Positions 1 through 15,306 of a stretch of DNA of 64,000 bases are shown piece after piece. The notes beneath the pieces were generated by a model, which was not told where the DNA came from, made no database searches, and was given only the letters and a program-made list of their open reading frames with translations. Origin of the DNA: Allacma fusca (lineage: Eukaryota; Arthropoda; Collembola; Symphypleona; Sminthuridae); NCBI GenBank assembly GCA_947179485.1, contig OX359249.1, forward strand, positions 43,820,250 to 43,884,249, in the 5' to 3' direction. The position numbers were made by a program, and so were the translations under genes. How positions within the stretch are numbered: the first letter of the stretch is position 1; each line of letters starts with the position of its first letter.

Positions 1-3000
1 AAGAATTTTTGAATCTGTAAAGTAAACAAACTGCAGTAAAAAAAAAAACTCTGGAACCTTTGAAAAGGAAGCAACCTAAGGAAACACAAACGTGATATAA
101 AATGTAATTATTATTTACACAATGAAATTTATTGCTCTCGCAGAACGACAAAAGACTGGAAGGAAATATTAAAGGACATGATTGATATATCATGTCATAA
201 AAAATAGATAAAAAATCTTGCGGGATCTCTTCCCAACAACTCATAGCCTATATCTACCACATAACAAAATAATGTGGATGAAGACAAGGACATTTAAAAA
301 TACCAGGAGGGCGGGGGTACGTCCTCATATGTATGTGTCTACACACTTTTTTTTAATGCATGCCTTCACAGATTTTATGTAATAATTAAAGTTGGAAAGG
401 GTCTCGGAGCCACATAGCCTGTGATCCCGCGCTCGGGCTCCTCCAAGTGAAACACTAGAAATAGTTAAGGCTGGTTGGGAAAAAGTGAATCATTTTGTAA
501 ATTAAATTAAAATTCTTTTACGAGGCTTATGAGGAGTATGAAAACTGGGTGATATGGCGGGGCTTCAAGGCTAACTCTAGTGTACCGCGTGATACCTTCA
601 AAATCTAGCCACTTCCTCACCAGGAATTTCAAGAGGCAGCAGTTATAACTAACTCTAACAGATTAAATTTGAAGATATTAAAAAGCAATTGTGTACAAGG
701 AACTACAGAGAGCAGCTTAAAATTTATCGTATTAAACAGGCTAAGCCAATTGCGTTTCCTCGGAAAAACTCTCTACATCAGATTCAAACTGGCGTCATAA
801 AGTTTCAGCGCATTTAATTAGAAACACTAAAGTAAAAGGATAAAACATTTTATTGTTGAGTAATATCTACATTCCATGGAGTAAGTCCTCCGTAGATAAA
901 AATACCTCCGCTCTGGAAAGGACCAGAAAATAGTATTAGCCAGCAAACAAAATCCAAACGACAGTCTCATGATGGGAAGGACGCTCCGAGAAAATTCATC
1001 TATTTAAATATCTTTTAATTAAAAATGGGTATAATCAAGTTTTTTCTTCAAAAAGAAAACATTTCTCCACCCTCCCCCCCCCACTTCCCCATTTCCAGAA
1101 ACTTTTGCATTATCATATTAAATAAGTTATACATAAGTTCTCACAATTCCTTCTCATGTGTCTCATGAAGGTCCTTCAAAGAATTTTTCTAGCTTCCATC
1201 AAGTCGAATTGTCGGTGGGATCAGTGTTGAAGAAGGGAAAGATACAAATGAGAGGAGTCAAGATGCTCTGATCAAGATGTCAAACTGTGATAAGTAAATA
1301 AGTTTAGACGCCTGGAGTTAATGATAATGCTCTGATGGTTCCTCTCCCATCGCCGCTCTCATACAGAGAAATGAATGAAATTTTAAGCCCGCTTGAAAAG
1401 GGAAAGAAGATCAAGGGAAAAAAGCTTTCCCTCTTATACAATTGAATAATTTTCATGTTCGGAAGAACCAGTACGGAGAAACTTTTGAAATTAGAATTAT
1501 TATATTATTTTATGAATGACGTCAAAGTTAGGAGAGTGAGACTTGATCTTGAAAAGACCTCACCCAAGCTTCGGAGTAGGAGAAATGCGTTTATTAAATG
1601 CATAGGATTATATAAGCAGTTCATTTGTACCCATCTGTAGTGCACACACCATTTTCCCAGTAGGAAAGGACGCCATAAGTTTAGTTAGAGCAACTGAATA
1701 TAAACTAGCTTAGGGGTTACTTGATGCATGTACAAAGGTAATTTTGTATGTGGGTTACGACTACGACTGCATATACCAGTTTAGGGAGATATACAGACCC
1801 CGTTGTAATTCTAGTCCTAGGAGTCTCGGCATGAGGAATTAACAAGAGCATTGTGTAGGTAGACTTGAGGAATCCATAAGTACTTGAGGTTCTTTTTCCT
1901 TTTGTCTTTACACCAAGAAATGAGCTCAGACCAGCGGAAGCAAACATTCATTCATACATTTTCATTGCATTTAGTGATTATTGCTATTGCTTATGACATC
2001 CTCGTAGTAACTCCTTTTCCTGAGTAGTAAAGATTGGATAAGAATAGATGTGAAACTATGTGTATCGGGAAGTATGTACAAATGTAGAGCTCGGATTGAA
2101 ACAAAATATTTATACGGAGTGACTATAGTCAAGGAGGTAGTAGCATGTGACTGGACGAAGTGTGCAGATTAATGCATGGTGCAAGTATGTATGAATAGTG
2201 ATGCTCCGTATATGCATGTCTGTACAGGGTTTAATAAAGAATTCTAATATGGTAAGTGAAGTAAACCAAGATTCCCCTCAAAGACATTCTGCGTTACAGA
2301 TATAGCCACGAGGGATTTTTGGCTTCCAGCCGAACTACCAACTGGAATAAAGTGTGAAGACAGATCCACAAAAATTTCCTAATGCTCCAGTTACCCACTC
2401 ACGAGGATGATTCGGAGACCCTTTGAAAGCTGATATTACATTCAGTATTTTCTCATCGCCAAAAAAACATAGACTCTCCACCCTTTCCTCTTAATGAATG
2501 TAGACCAGATCTGGGTGAATTTTACTCCAAGCATACACACACTATATGCAATTATTCAAATAAGTATCGATAAAGTACAGATATGGAGTGCTATGCCTGC
2601 AAAATGTAGCCACTCAGGGCTGGGCTTGGCTTGAACCAAGTGTATTTTTAAGCCCATACCCCAAAGTTGGAGAAAAATATTACCCTTTTATCATCGGATC
2701 ATCCCTACATTATTCATCCTTGCTTGGATCCATTGTAGTTATGGTAATAGTAATGCTTTCTGCATAATTTTATAGTCGAGTTTCCAACTTACCCCCGTGG
2801 AAATATGTATCCACTTCAACTCTGAATTATTTACCGATTTCCATTCGGATATCTCTACAATTTGTCAAATGTCGATTTCCAATGGAGAAAACTGTATTGA
2901 ATCTTGTTGAGCAATTTTCTGGGAAGTACTACGGACTTTCTAAATAATTGCTTCAATTATTATAGTATCTCCATCCCCAAAAAAAAATCTCGGGACAGGT

Positions 3001-3929
3001 TTTAACTAATTTACTAACTTTTTTTTTATCTGCCGTGAATTCAATTTGGACAACATGGGAGTAACTTACTGGAACGTTATTAGAGTCTTAAAACTCTCAC
3101 TAACAACCTGAAAGTATGATTAGAGAGGTTGGATTAATACAGTCAAGTTTAGTCAAAACAAGCTCAACCTGGGATTATGAAGTTGATCCGACCTGCCTAG
3201 TGTCTCCGTTTGAGGGATGGTATATGAAATGGCTGGAAATTTTTTGGGCACATGATACATTCCCTTCTGTATTTTATGCGGGTTTGGAGGAAAATGAAAG
3301 GTTGACTTTCTCATCCAACTCCAGCTCTCCTTCCCCAATATATGCGTAGATTGCATGATAGGTCTAGCTTTTGTTACCAGGGTTGAAGTAAATCATGTCT
3401 TTGTGCTGCTTTAAACGTGCAAAGAATCGGTTCAATATTTAGAACTGACGAGGAATGTCTGAAGAAAGGAATACCCCCTCATAAGTATGCATTTGACTGG
3501 ATGTAAGAGCACGAGGTCTGGCACGGCTCGTGACACACAAATGGGAAGCCAGCAAAGGAGCGGGTACCTTTTGATAGTTTCTTTTCTCCATCTCTATTGT
3601 GAGTTTATTGGAAAGGTTTTAATTTCTGCTCTAACTCACTCCTCCTTTCCCAAAGCTACAATACAGAGTGACACACTTAGAATTCCCTTCAGAAAAGTTA
3701 ATATCTCTAGGAAAATAACAATACTCAAGTTGCATTGTTTCATTCGAATTTCATAAGCCCAATGAAAAACTTTGTTGTTTCCGCAGAGGCTACATGCACA
3801 CACGGTTCCCTGTCCACAGAACTAACTCCTTTCAAATGGTGCGAATGGAAATTTAAATGAAAAAATTCCTTACTTTAAGTTCCTTGAAGAGGAAATTCTT
3901 TCAAGAATGTAAGGCTGGTTTTCCCCTTT

Positions 3930-3950
3930 GAGAGAGAGAGAGGGGGGGGG
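3930..3950 (+). repeat. (GA)n tract running into a G homopolymer
   Basis: About six GA units are followed directly by nine G. Confidence 0.93.
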
Positions 3951-5196
3951 AAAGCTCAGAGAATTCCTAAGATTTAGTTGAGAATCCTCTAGTTCTTGCA
4001 TTTCCTCTCTTATTGTTTTCAGCTCAGACTGGATGTTTGAGGTGAGGAGTAAAAGGATAATAGGAGCGGAAGGAAAATGATAGCTACTGATAGAAGGGAG
4101 GAACTTGCCAAAACTCAGGTCAGAGGTTAAATTAGTGTGTAAATAAGCGAGATGCTGTTGTACACACATTGAAATATTTTCTTTTCCAGCGGGTATCCAT
4201 TGTCAACAAAGGATGGAAATCAAGTAATTTAGGAAATTACAAAATGACACGCTCAGCTCATATGGTAATTCAATGCTAGAAAAATAAGGATTTTTAATGG
4301 CAGCTCATCCACATGCTCATCCAAAAGCACACGAATGTTGAGGCTTGGAGTTGATAAAAAATCCTGAGGATTCTCACGTTCCCAGTAACTTTCAGCCTTG
4401 TGAGTGGATACATAAATTTGACAGGCGTATACATTACTCTTTTAAACGTATTTTCGTATTTTTAGATACACATCAGCGGCTCGTCATTTGATTGCTTCAC
4501 TCCTCCAAAGATGTGTAGTACAGGCGGGGGGAAAAACTTAACCAAGATGCTTTCAGTTTTGTTGTTGTTGTTTCTATTGGGAAATGATAGGTTTGTAGTG
4601 GAATAAAAATAACTACATACGTAATGATCTCACAAAATGATATCCAATCACTTTAAAGAAATTAGTCATATTACAGCTTGGAATCACTAAGAGACAACTA
4701 TAGGTTAGAGGACTGCTCTCAAATAATATAAACACTTGTACATAATACAAGTGAATTTACGTTGATAAAAAGAATCAAGACAGAGAAGGAGAAGGAGCAT
4801 AAATAACCTATTTTTGGGGTCAGAGCCGTATCTATTCATACGTGTATTTCCCATGGTTTGCCCCCTCCTTGTAATTATCAGAGAGCTGAGGCTCCTTATA
4901 CCTATATTGTTTTTTACCGTTTGCTACTCCCAGTATATAGTTATACATTTGTATAGAAAATATAGCGGAACAGTCCCATAGAGGTGATGTGTCTACTACC
5001 TTGACAAAGAAATCGGAGATAGAAAATCCGATAAAATACTCGACGGTGGATACTTCCATTTAGTTTATCCAATCTTCAGAAGCTGTGATTCGAGGACAAT
5101 TTTTCGGATTGAAGCTGACAATCGACAGTGACAAAGCGTCTATATGTTGAAGAGATGCAAAAGACCCTGCGTTCCTCCTGCACTCTGGATATGACT

Positions 5197-5214
5197 GAGA
5201 GAGAGAGAGAGAGA
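5197..5214 (+). repeat. (GA)n microsatellite
   Basis: Nine GA units. Confidence 0.93.
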
Positions 5215-6522
5215 AATAGTTAGTAAAGGAGAGACAAATGTGATTCTCTGAAAGCAATTTTATGGACGCACAGCAACGAATGGAACAAGAAGTGTTTTAA
5301 ATAAACGACTCGGTGAACGTCAAGAAGACAATGGGAAATATATTGGATTGTTTGGCTATCCGACAAGAATATGAAATTTAACACTTGTGTCTCCAATACT
5401 ATTACACAGACTCCAATCGTCTGCCTTTTACCAACTAACTACAAGCGCCAGACACTAAAAGGGAAGTATGTACATTTGATTGCATTCACATATGTGTGCC
5501 GAGGGTACACACATAATAGTATTCCTGTATTACGCAGAGCTCTAATAGGAGCAACATTATATAGTGAAGACAGATGAGCGGTCGTATAATCACGCACTTG
5601 CCATATGTGCGACATGTATGGTCATGCCAAACAATCAGATTGGGAGAGACGTTTGCAACTATGTATGTAGATAGATATTTGCATATGGCACTCATGTACA
5701 TGCTCACAATTAGTGATGAATGGCACACACATTTGTATTTCAGAAGAATTCTCCAAGTATACGTCTCTAGGAGTTCATCACAATGCTCCCCCAATAAATT
5801 AGATTGTAGTATGTATGTATGCCTTGGTCCCACGTGTAGGTCTGTAGTTGGACAAGTGAGCAAATACACCAAGCTCGAAAGATCCGACCCTACCTATATA
5901 TAATGAAGATAACGACTGAAATAATTGCGGTGATGATGGAGTAAATTAATTGAGTCAGTCACGCTGACTTTGAAATTGGCTAAGATTCGCTGAAGACACA
6001 GCCTCCATATTTTATTTATGCGCATTTAGCATGGCAACAGCAATATTCGATATGCACCCCGAGACTACATGGGGAAGGACAACCTGAAGGAAGCCTCAAG
6101 CTGATTTGTCTTGACAGAGGCATACATACAAGGATGTAAACAAAAAAATTTACATTCGGACACACGAACAACAACTACTAAACGGTTCTTGTATGCAGAT
6201 CATTACAAACAAGTAAACTCCCCCGTTCCATCCACGGGCGGTATCCTTTTAAGGTTTCAATACCTGAGTACTGTAATATACGTATATACTCAAATTCAGT
6301 AAAATTCATACAAACATAATCAATTCATATGAACTTCATCCCATGGAAAATATTCCCTCGTGGTTGACGGACCTTCTATAAAAAGCTACATGTGTCATTA
6401 CTTGAAATGACCACGAAACCCTGTGCAAATGGGTCAGACGGGACACAAGGGACGTCCGGTCAGTGGGATTTTAATATTATGATGATAAGTAGTGACGTGA
6501 ATTGCAAAATCCTGACATTTGT

Positions 6523-6544
6523 GAGAGAGAGAGAGAGAGAGAGA
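6523..6544 (+). repeat. (GA)n microsatellite
   Basis: Eleven GA units without interruption. Confidence 0.95.
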
Positions 6545-8502
6545 CGAACAATACAATGAGTATGACTGTCTCCATACTAATAAGGGTGGGTAAACCCTTT
6601 ACATGAAACTCAAGTTACATGGATACTGTAGATATGCGAATTGCACTGGAATTGACTATTTAAATTCCTGCTCGGGCTGGGGGACTAGGTTTTTCAAAGG
6701 ATTTGTATCCCATGACACTTGATAGTGCAGAAGTACAAGGCAGAACAAGAGTATCAGGAGAAGTGAGACGTGTGTCAGACTAGAATACACCTTATGTACA
6801 CACAGAAGCAAAACCCATCTCATTACATGTCACTACACATTCATTTACATATACGACGAAGCATGTATAACTCCATGTAAATAATTTCCAAACTATTTAT
6901 ATCTGTCCACAGGCAAGTCTCGACTTTGAATTTCTGTGGAATAAAAAAAATCGGAGGTAAGTAATGTTCCCTTGATACTTTATGTTTGTGTATATCTACT
7001 GCTACTGATGATGATGATGATGATTTTATACCTACTGTTGAAATCCCCAGCCCACAACAAGAGCCTGACGTGAAGTAGATACACAGCAGAGGGCCTTTTG
7101 TTTTGGCAAGAGTAAACGAAACGAGAATCACAGGATACGTCAACCAGACGTATGTATGTACATTGCGGAGTCTGCCTACACATTATCAATTGACACGTTG
7201 CCGTAAGTACAAGGGAACAAACAACTTGATGAAACTTGACATTTCATTTTGTCCGCCTTTTCTATTAAGACTATCGCATTCACTCGAGTCCTACCAAAAA
7301 AAGGAATGAAAGTTGTTGGTCTTGTCTCCGTGTCTATCTTGAGGCAGAATACTTTCGTATTACTTGGGTAGAAACTTTCAAGGAAAATTATTTCGTCTTT
7401 TTTAAATAGCATTATTACAGTCACGTCCTCAAATGTTTTTTTTTGTTCATTTACGTGCACATTTAATCATTAGCTAACCAGGGCCCAATTGTGCATGCAT
7501 AAATGACGCACAGTTTTTGCTCATTTTTCTCATTCATGCATAATTCTTTTACTCGTTTTGATTCATGTTTGGCATTCCCATTAATAATTAATGGTTGGAT
7601 TTGAGGCTTGACCAAGTTCATGTTAGTGTGTTATTTCATTCGATGGTGAAGCCCTACCAAGCCTAAATGCCTCACGGATAATGACAATCAGGCAATTATT
7701 GTTACATCCGTATAAATCAAAGAAAACGGCGTTTACCAAGCTGTAACTTTTATCAAAGGCAGTGTGTTTGCTCATGGAATGTTTTTTCTAAAGGTGTAGA
7801 TACTTTTCGTCAGAACTTTTTTTTTCCAGATAGTATGTTTGAAGGGGCCAATTTTGTAGAGAACAATTTTCCAGAGGTCTGGAAACATTGTGTTTAAAAG
7901 TATATGGTAGGCTCATGGCGTAATTTGTCTCTTTCTACAGAGTATCAAGTGAAATTCAGGGCAGACCCGGCAAGATCCCTCAATTGTGGTTAAGTGATAG
8001 GTGATGGAAGTTTCCGCATAAGAATATAAAAAATTCCTTTTCAAAATAATAACTACTGTACTTACAAAGTCAAACAAAAGTTGGAGTTCCACTACAATGA
8101 TTACTATTGAAAGGCTGGTATGAAAGGGAGGGAGAAGGAAGCAGCTAAAAAAATTGCTATTCCGCACCATTGAATATTTCACATTGGGCAATACTTATGA
8201 AGAAAACATGTGAAAGCAACTTGGTATTATCACTGGTCACGGTATTGACCTCGAAAGAGAAGGAAACAAAAGAGAGAAAAGGGAGAGAGAATCAAATGTG
8301 GAGCCATACATAAGTGCAATTGTGTTACAACTTGTGTCTTGTGTATAAACACATATTTATACAGAAGGTCATATGTTAATTGTATAGACATACATAAAGA
8401 TTTTATCTTGTAGCCAGATACAATAGCAATAAGTCGGGGAACGTTAGAGGAGACTCAAAGCTAATCCTGCATTTTAGACTGGTTTCTTTATCATATACAG
8501 AC

Positions 8503-8528
8503 AGAGAGAGAGAGAGAGAGAGAGAGAA
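8503..8528 (+). repeat. (AG)n microsatellite
   Basis: Thirteen AG units without interruption. Confidence 0.95.
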
Positions 8529-9427
8529 ACCCTGTCCCTCTATAGCTTGCTCTTCCCCACACATTTCCTCAAAAATCGAAATTTTCATTAGACTAACTAC
8601 TTAGCCGTAAAACAAGGGGAAAACTCCTACAGGGAAGAATATTTAATAGGCCCTGGAAGCTAATGTACAGGAACAAGCCCTAAGACTAATATATTATGCA
8701 TACGTCTATTAAAGGAAGCACAGTTTACATGTGTGCACAAATGTGTATAGCTAAGGATTATTACTCCTACTCGTCTTCACCCAACAAGAGCTAAGAAGAC
8801 GGCCTGACTCGGAACGAGGCTTCATATTGCATTGAGTGGCGAACCCATGCTCTTTCTACAGATAGAAAAAAGAAAAAGCTGATGGTGAGCTTCATACATG
8901 AGCAAAGTTTTCTCGTAGTGTCTAAATTGAGCAAACATTCGTCCTGGAGTATATACGAAAATTTCGGAAGACACATGAGAACCATTGTGTGGAACAAAAG
9001 TTTTCTGTTTCTTCTGAAAACCACGCAAACTTTGTCAATGTGTATTAACTAAGCACTCATGGAGAGAGATAGACTTGGAAACACAAGAGAACCACTGATC
9101 TCACCCTATACAAGTACAAGGGTATGGAATAAGAAGAAAAAAACTTGTACGCGTGTGTCACAACTTTTTTTTTCATACTTGAAATAGTCAGAAATATAAA
9201 AGAGTAAAGGAAAATTGAAGAACCCCAAGACCAACCAATATTATGATTACACAGTTGGTCTTCCAGTAGATATCTATGAAGCAGCGGAAGCAGCCCAATT
9301 ATATTTACATTATCATTCCTCAACAGCCTCATGTACTATGAACACACAGCCAGGCATAGGTACGACAAGAGGAGCCAAACTCAACTGAGAAAGTTATCAG
9401 TAGGAAGCAAGCAGTCATTCCTATATA

Positions 9428-9452
9428 ACACACACACAGACACACACATACA
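9428..9452 (+). repeat. Interrupted (CA)n microsatellite
   Basis: CA units broken by GA and TA dinucleotides. Confidence 0.85.
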
Positions 9453-11204
9453 CAGTTTATTAGTAAAGTGGTCCGAGTTCCATTCCACTCGAAAATATCC
9501 TGGATTTTGAGAAAAACTTTTCATACCATGTATCTACCATAATTAAAGCATTAGCCATTTGCTAAAATTGCCGAGCCTGTATTGCCACTCTCATTAATTT
9601 ACTCAGGTATGCATGTAGATTTTATTAAGCCATTACGCGTGTACAATTTATATTATTAGGTATCATTTGGATAACCCTCCGCTTCCAGCATATTAATTTA
9701 TGACCGTGCTTCAGCCAAAAAGCTCCTATTGAGTTTCCGAAATCCGAACCGCTAGACGCGTCCCATCCTCTGGAAATTAAGAGCAAATAGAAACGGAGGG
9801 AAAAAACAAAAAGTAATTACTTCTCATGATAAAGAACATAAAAGAAAATCAATGAAGAAACACAAAAAAAAAACATAGTTACTGATAAGATAACACCTGA
9901 AGATACACGAAATGCACAATTTACATACAGATAATTACATAACAATGTCTAATGATAACATAAAACATTAGTACATCATGCTCGAGGAGATATCAGAAAC
10001 TTATGAGATAATATAAGTAACAACCCATCACTTCCCACTGTATTTCTCTCAAGGTGGTTTTCAGCTGGACTGACTGAAATCTGATCCTTTGTCGAGTTTG
10101 AATAAAATCGAGGGAGTGAATGAGGAATAAAGGGGACGTTGATCAGAGAATGGCGGATTCAATGAAAACAGAGGAACGACAGTCCACATCGTAATCCTTG
10201 TTATTTCCTCCATTCTTAAAAGTAATGGAGCGAGCGAATGATAGCGGGGGAGGTTTCATCAACAAGACAAGACCCAGTGCCATTTGTAAGACCAACAAAA
10301 GATAATATGGAGATGGGGGATAGACATCATAGAGAAAACGAGAAATGGCTATACGAGAAAAAAAAATCTCCCCAGTATTTGTATTTTCTCTTCCTTGAAA
10401 TTCAAACTAACAATATACCGGAGGAACATCTCCAAATTGAGCTACATGCATACGGATGTACATAACAGTTGTTATAAAAATTGATTTCATGTACAAGGAT
10501 GTAGTTTGGTACTCCTGGGCGAATTACTTAAAGCGTGCGCTACATTTGAACCTCAATGTACAGTAGAGAGTCGACGATTATATTTCCTTTCTGGCCGCTC
10601 GGAAAAAAAAACTTCGGGGAAAGCGGAAAGCGAAGAAGTGGTAGCAACAAGGGAAGAACTACAGAGTGAACCAGGAAGCACAACTAGTCCCAACCGTAGA
10701 GCTTTCTATGAAGTGAAAGGAAAATATTCCCAGTTTTTATAGCTTGATAAAAAAAAGGTTGAGGAAAGCACTAAGAAATTCAGCCAGAATCAGTTCTTTG
10801 AGTGAATCTGTGAATAGTGTGCGTGGTGTCAAGACCAAAAACTGGAATCAAAGACCTGGGCATGTTCAGGGGTTGGAGAGGACAAGAACATATGCGGGAA
10901 TCTCCGGATGGATTTCCTATGTTGTTGTAAAAGACTGGTGATTCACCACATGAGTTCTATGTACATAGGAACATTTGTTCAACGATGGTAACTACAACGG
11001 CTTCCACATATGTATATGTAGAAAGCACGTAGATGCCATTATCCAACTCAAATGTGGGATATTTTTTTATGTCAGCTACATACACTGCATATCAAGCCTT
11101 TATAGAGACTAAAAACACATGAGGCCAGAATCATTAGACCTATAGAACTTGTACCTCTTCCTAGTCAATCTCTCAGGAAAAAATACTCCCTATCTTACTT
11201 TTCT

Positions 11205-11216
11205 GGGGGGGGGGGG
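11205..11216 (+). repeat. Poly-G run
   Basis: Twelve consecutive G in otherwise AT-rich sequence. Its length may be unreliable in sequencing. Confidence 0.9.
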
Positions 11217-13221
11217 AAACGTGAAAGGACTTACATTTTGAAAATGAAACAAGAGAAAAATGACGAGAAAAGGAATTACTACAGAAACTAAAGACACCAA
11301 GGCGAATGTACGTAATGTATTGTTTTTATGGTGGTAAGGCATGTTACAGGCTGAAGATGTTCTTCATGTGGATGGGTTCAAGAAATGCATCAAAACGACA
11401 CTTTTTGCCAAATTCACTCGCCCACCATTTTATACTCGCTCTTTAGCTCATTCTCTCCTCTGTACTTCCTACCATATCCTCATGGCTGTCTCCTCATCCT
11501 GTCTACTATATCATGGAACAGTAGTTATCTTAGCCTCCTGCGATAGCGTCACATAATTCAAGAATGACTTCCAGCTTACATATTACTCACATGTCTGGAT
11601 ACCTTCACGTCACTATGTACTCTTTCATTTATAGTAGTCTCCTATTCTACGTATAAAACTTGAGGTCACATATCTGAATTTATATACCGTACATTGACGA
11701 AGGCTGAAAGGATATCATATATAGATATAATTAGATGTAGGTATAAACGCTCGTATGAAAATACCTTTGTGCTTTATACACATATCTATAGAATCAACTC
11801 TCAAATGTAAATCTTCAAGGTGGCTTACAATACATATGCTTTCATTCCCCTGATCATAAGTATGTAAGATAGGTAGATACATATGCACCTACATGGGAGA
11901 CAGATCCTTAGACAGGAGAAAGGATGAGATGGAAGCCTAGCTTTTATGTGCGGACAATCTCATAGATTTGCCTATATTTTGCCTACTCTAATTCAGTTCC
12001 TCCCCTCTAATTCAGTCAGTCTCAATCCCAAACCGGCTCGCTCACTTTATCCCAGAAATATTTCCTGACTAGTACCTTCCACGACTCCGCTGATATTTTT
12101 TTTACTGCTTGTCTCTGACTCCGTAGCTCTTCTGGTCCGTGTTTGTCTATGAAGTTCAAATAGAATCGACCGTGGTCGTATTTCTACAATGAATCACATA
12201 ACTTTTCCATTTATTTGAACACTTGATTTGCTTGTCATCATATTATTGTTACAAGGTTTTATGGATTTCGGGAGTTTCTCATGCGCCAAAGGCAGCATGA
12301 GCTTTTGTTTTATTGATGTCTTTTTGAAAAATAGTTCCCCTGGCACTATAAATGCTACACGTTTTGTGATATTTCAGAATTTCTCTATGTTTCATAAATC
12401 CGGGGCACACTTTTATCATCGGAATTTAATGTGATAAAAAGAAAAATCGTCAGATGGAAAGACAGCGAGACAAAGGGGAAAATTGAACCAGTTTACAACA
12501 TTTTCCTCTCCCATCTCAATACTACAGACTCGAGCTAGGGAGAAAATTTTTCTGGGATTTCAAGCCGAAAGGAAAATAATGAATTCTTCCCGAGCACATA
12601 GAAAGAAGAGCCTCACACATCTATGTACATAAGTCTGATTTAGTTTCTTCAGGACTCCAGCCCTGTAGTGCAGGCACAGGTATAAAAGACCAAATGACGA
12701 TGAGAAGAGAATTAGGAAAGGATTTTTCTTTTCTTTTTTTTTTCGCAAGGGATTCCTTTGAAAAAATCTCCGTTAGTTGGCAAATACAGCGAGAGGAAAT
12801 TGTCAACAGGAGCTGTGTTAAATAGCTACATATGCAATAACCACGATCAAAAGAAATGACAGTAGGGAGAGAGTCATTCGACATTCATGAAAGCCTGTGT
12901 GGCACTTAACTGCATATATGTATGTAGAATCCTCAACAGTTCCGTTACTTCTGCTCAAAGCATGGGCAACATGGTCATTTTCCCTCATTCCTTTATTATC
13001 CGATTGTGAGTAACACTTTTATGCCTGCATGGACTACCGAGGATGCGCTTCTTGAGATGAGTACCAGTCCCCTAAATGCGTGTAACATTTCACGTTCAGA
13101 TGACAGCAAAATGTCGCAACTTACAATTACATGGCTGCGCTAAAGCCAGCATTGAGTACAGCTGCTGGATTCACATGGACTGCATTTACTTTCGGAAAGC
13201 GAAAATGAAAGGTATCTTCCT

Positions 13222-13227
<6 letters not shown>

Positions 13228-13258
<31 letters not shown>
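13228..13258 (+). repeat. (AC)n microsatellite
   Basis: An uninterrupted run of about 15 AC units. Confidence 0.97.
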
Positions 13259-13260
<2 letters not shown>

Positions 13261-14232
13261 CATTCAAATGAAATTTGTCAAGGTGCAAAAATTTATGATT
13301 AGCCCCTACATGTATTTTTCATTTGGAAATGTTTATTTGCGTAATGTGCGTAGGTCCTATCAAAATGCTTCGGTATATGAAAAAATGTAGCTTACAAGTT
13401 ACAAGAAGGAACTTAATTTCTCCACACCTGTCTTGGGACTATTTTCGAGAGAAAATTTGATGCTCTCAGAAAAGGGTAAGTACTCCAAAGTGGAAACATA
13501 TGTGAGGAAAGTAAGCAATAGCACAAATAGACATACGGATGAATTTGCTTGCGTTAGAATTACAAGAATACTTTCAACTTGCTACCATCCATCTATTCTG
13601 GCAGTCAGCAGATACGCTCTTACAAAGACTAACTTGTCTTTCTCTGTTTTCTCTATCTCTCTTCATTGAGAGTAAGTAAATGTGAGCATTTGAGTTACGG
13701 GATAGTGAGTGCGTCTATATGCACAAGAACGTCGTCACAGAGGCAGACCACACGATACCAAAAACCATACCAACCAACTGCCTCAATCTCAGCGCTCAAC
13801 TCATATGCACCACTCTCTCTCTCTCACTCACATACTCGTTTTGCACTCAAGTCTCCTCTCTCTTTATAGAGGTACGTGAAGCGAGCACATCTGAATGGAT
13901 ACTGCTGAGGCTTGACTTTGACATATGAGCAGAGGAAACTACAGCAAATCAAAGTAATGATATCTGTCCATTCGAGGATCGTGCTGAGTCCATGTTGCAA
14001 AAGCATGGAAGAGGAGTCGTAATATGATTCGATATTAAATTCCCTTCTTGTACATATTTCACGACACTCTTCCATATTCCTCATTAAACAGACCTCGACA
14101 TCCTGATGAATACCGTACAAGCATGTAGTAAATGCTCCAAGTTACAAGATTCTCGCCAGCACACTTTGCTCCTGTCATAAATTTATCCAATTAATGTTCC
14201 CAACCAGCCGCTCAACATTTCTAATACCTTCA

Positions 14233-14321
14233 CATATCTATGCTACTAGATTTACATCCACGTAGTATCTATACCGCTGGATTTACATCCCCATATCTAT
14301 GCCACTAGATTTCCATGCACG
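14233..14321 (+). repeat. Three-unit degenerate tandem repeat, about 30 bp
   Basis: Units at 14233-14262, 14263-14291 and 14292-14321 share a pattern of the form nATATCTATGCnACTAGATTTaCATCCaCG. Units 1 and 3 are closest and the middle one is the most diverged. A minisatellite-like remnant. Confidence 0.8.
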
Positions 14322-15306
14322 TTTCCTCAATCCTCATGCGTATAAGAGCATGTACTCAAATGCCGCTATGAATTCCAGGTAGCTTTTAAGGGTTTGCGTG
14401 GGTCAACCGATTTGAAGTGACTAAAAGGAAACACCTGGGCCTCAACAGGTTTTACAGAGCCTTCACGGGGCAATAAGGTCTTTTTAATTTTCATGGGACA
14501 GATTAACTGTCACCAATTATACTTTTATAGTTACATATTAACAGACGTTCGTAGAACGGCCAAAATAACCATCAGTTTGATGCTCAATTTACTCGCTACA
14601 GGGGTGTGGGACTTTATTTTGACAATTAATTTTAAATTTTGCACTCTATTTCATAACGTGGGTGGCGACTGTAGGTTATATCGCAAATCAACGCAATCAT
14701 TGTTGTACGTTCGAGTAGTCACTAAAACGCGGTAAGTGTCCTTTATACAAAGTTAAATTCATTAGCGAAAGACATTTTCCCCATATTCATTGAAAAATAT
14801 TCAAATTCAATGATATTTTGAGTTCAGGGTTCGAGGTTACAATAAATAACTCTAGGGGTCAAACTGAAATTTAAGGGTAATAGAGCATCCTAAGGAACGT
14901 TTCTGGTCATTGCCAGCTTTCCTTAGCACTTTCGAACGTAAAATCCAAGGAATGTTTGGTTATATAATTACATAGTAGGTGGAAAATAAGTATCCTTAAA
15001 TCGAAAATTGTCTCGAATGGATGGAACAAATAATCGGGGAATACAAACGATAGGATTCATCCAGTAAACGAGAATAATTACTGGACGAAAATTGTATCAT
15101 GGAATCAACTCTGAGAATAATTGTCGAAGGTACAAATAATTACTCAAAGGGTATACCATTCTGGAAACGATTACGGGAAAATTGTGACAGACGCACAATG
15201 GATTTGAGTACTTACTTCAAAAAACTTCCCAATTCAATTCCCTTTACTTCTAATGGAAGCGATTTTGCTCGGCCGTTTTGCTGTGACTGGCATTAAGACG
15301 GGCTCT

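Noticed and set aside
6111-6302. Translation containing LYADH, resembling a reverse-transcriptase YxDD box
   Set aside because: The second Asp is absent and no other polymerase blocks occur nearby.
10506-10941. Two adjacent plus-strand ORFs separated by one stop, with Lys/Glu/Ser-rich translation
   Set aside because: Their composition reflects a purine-rich DNA stretch; no domain is recognised and the reading frames differ.
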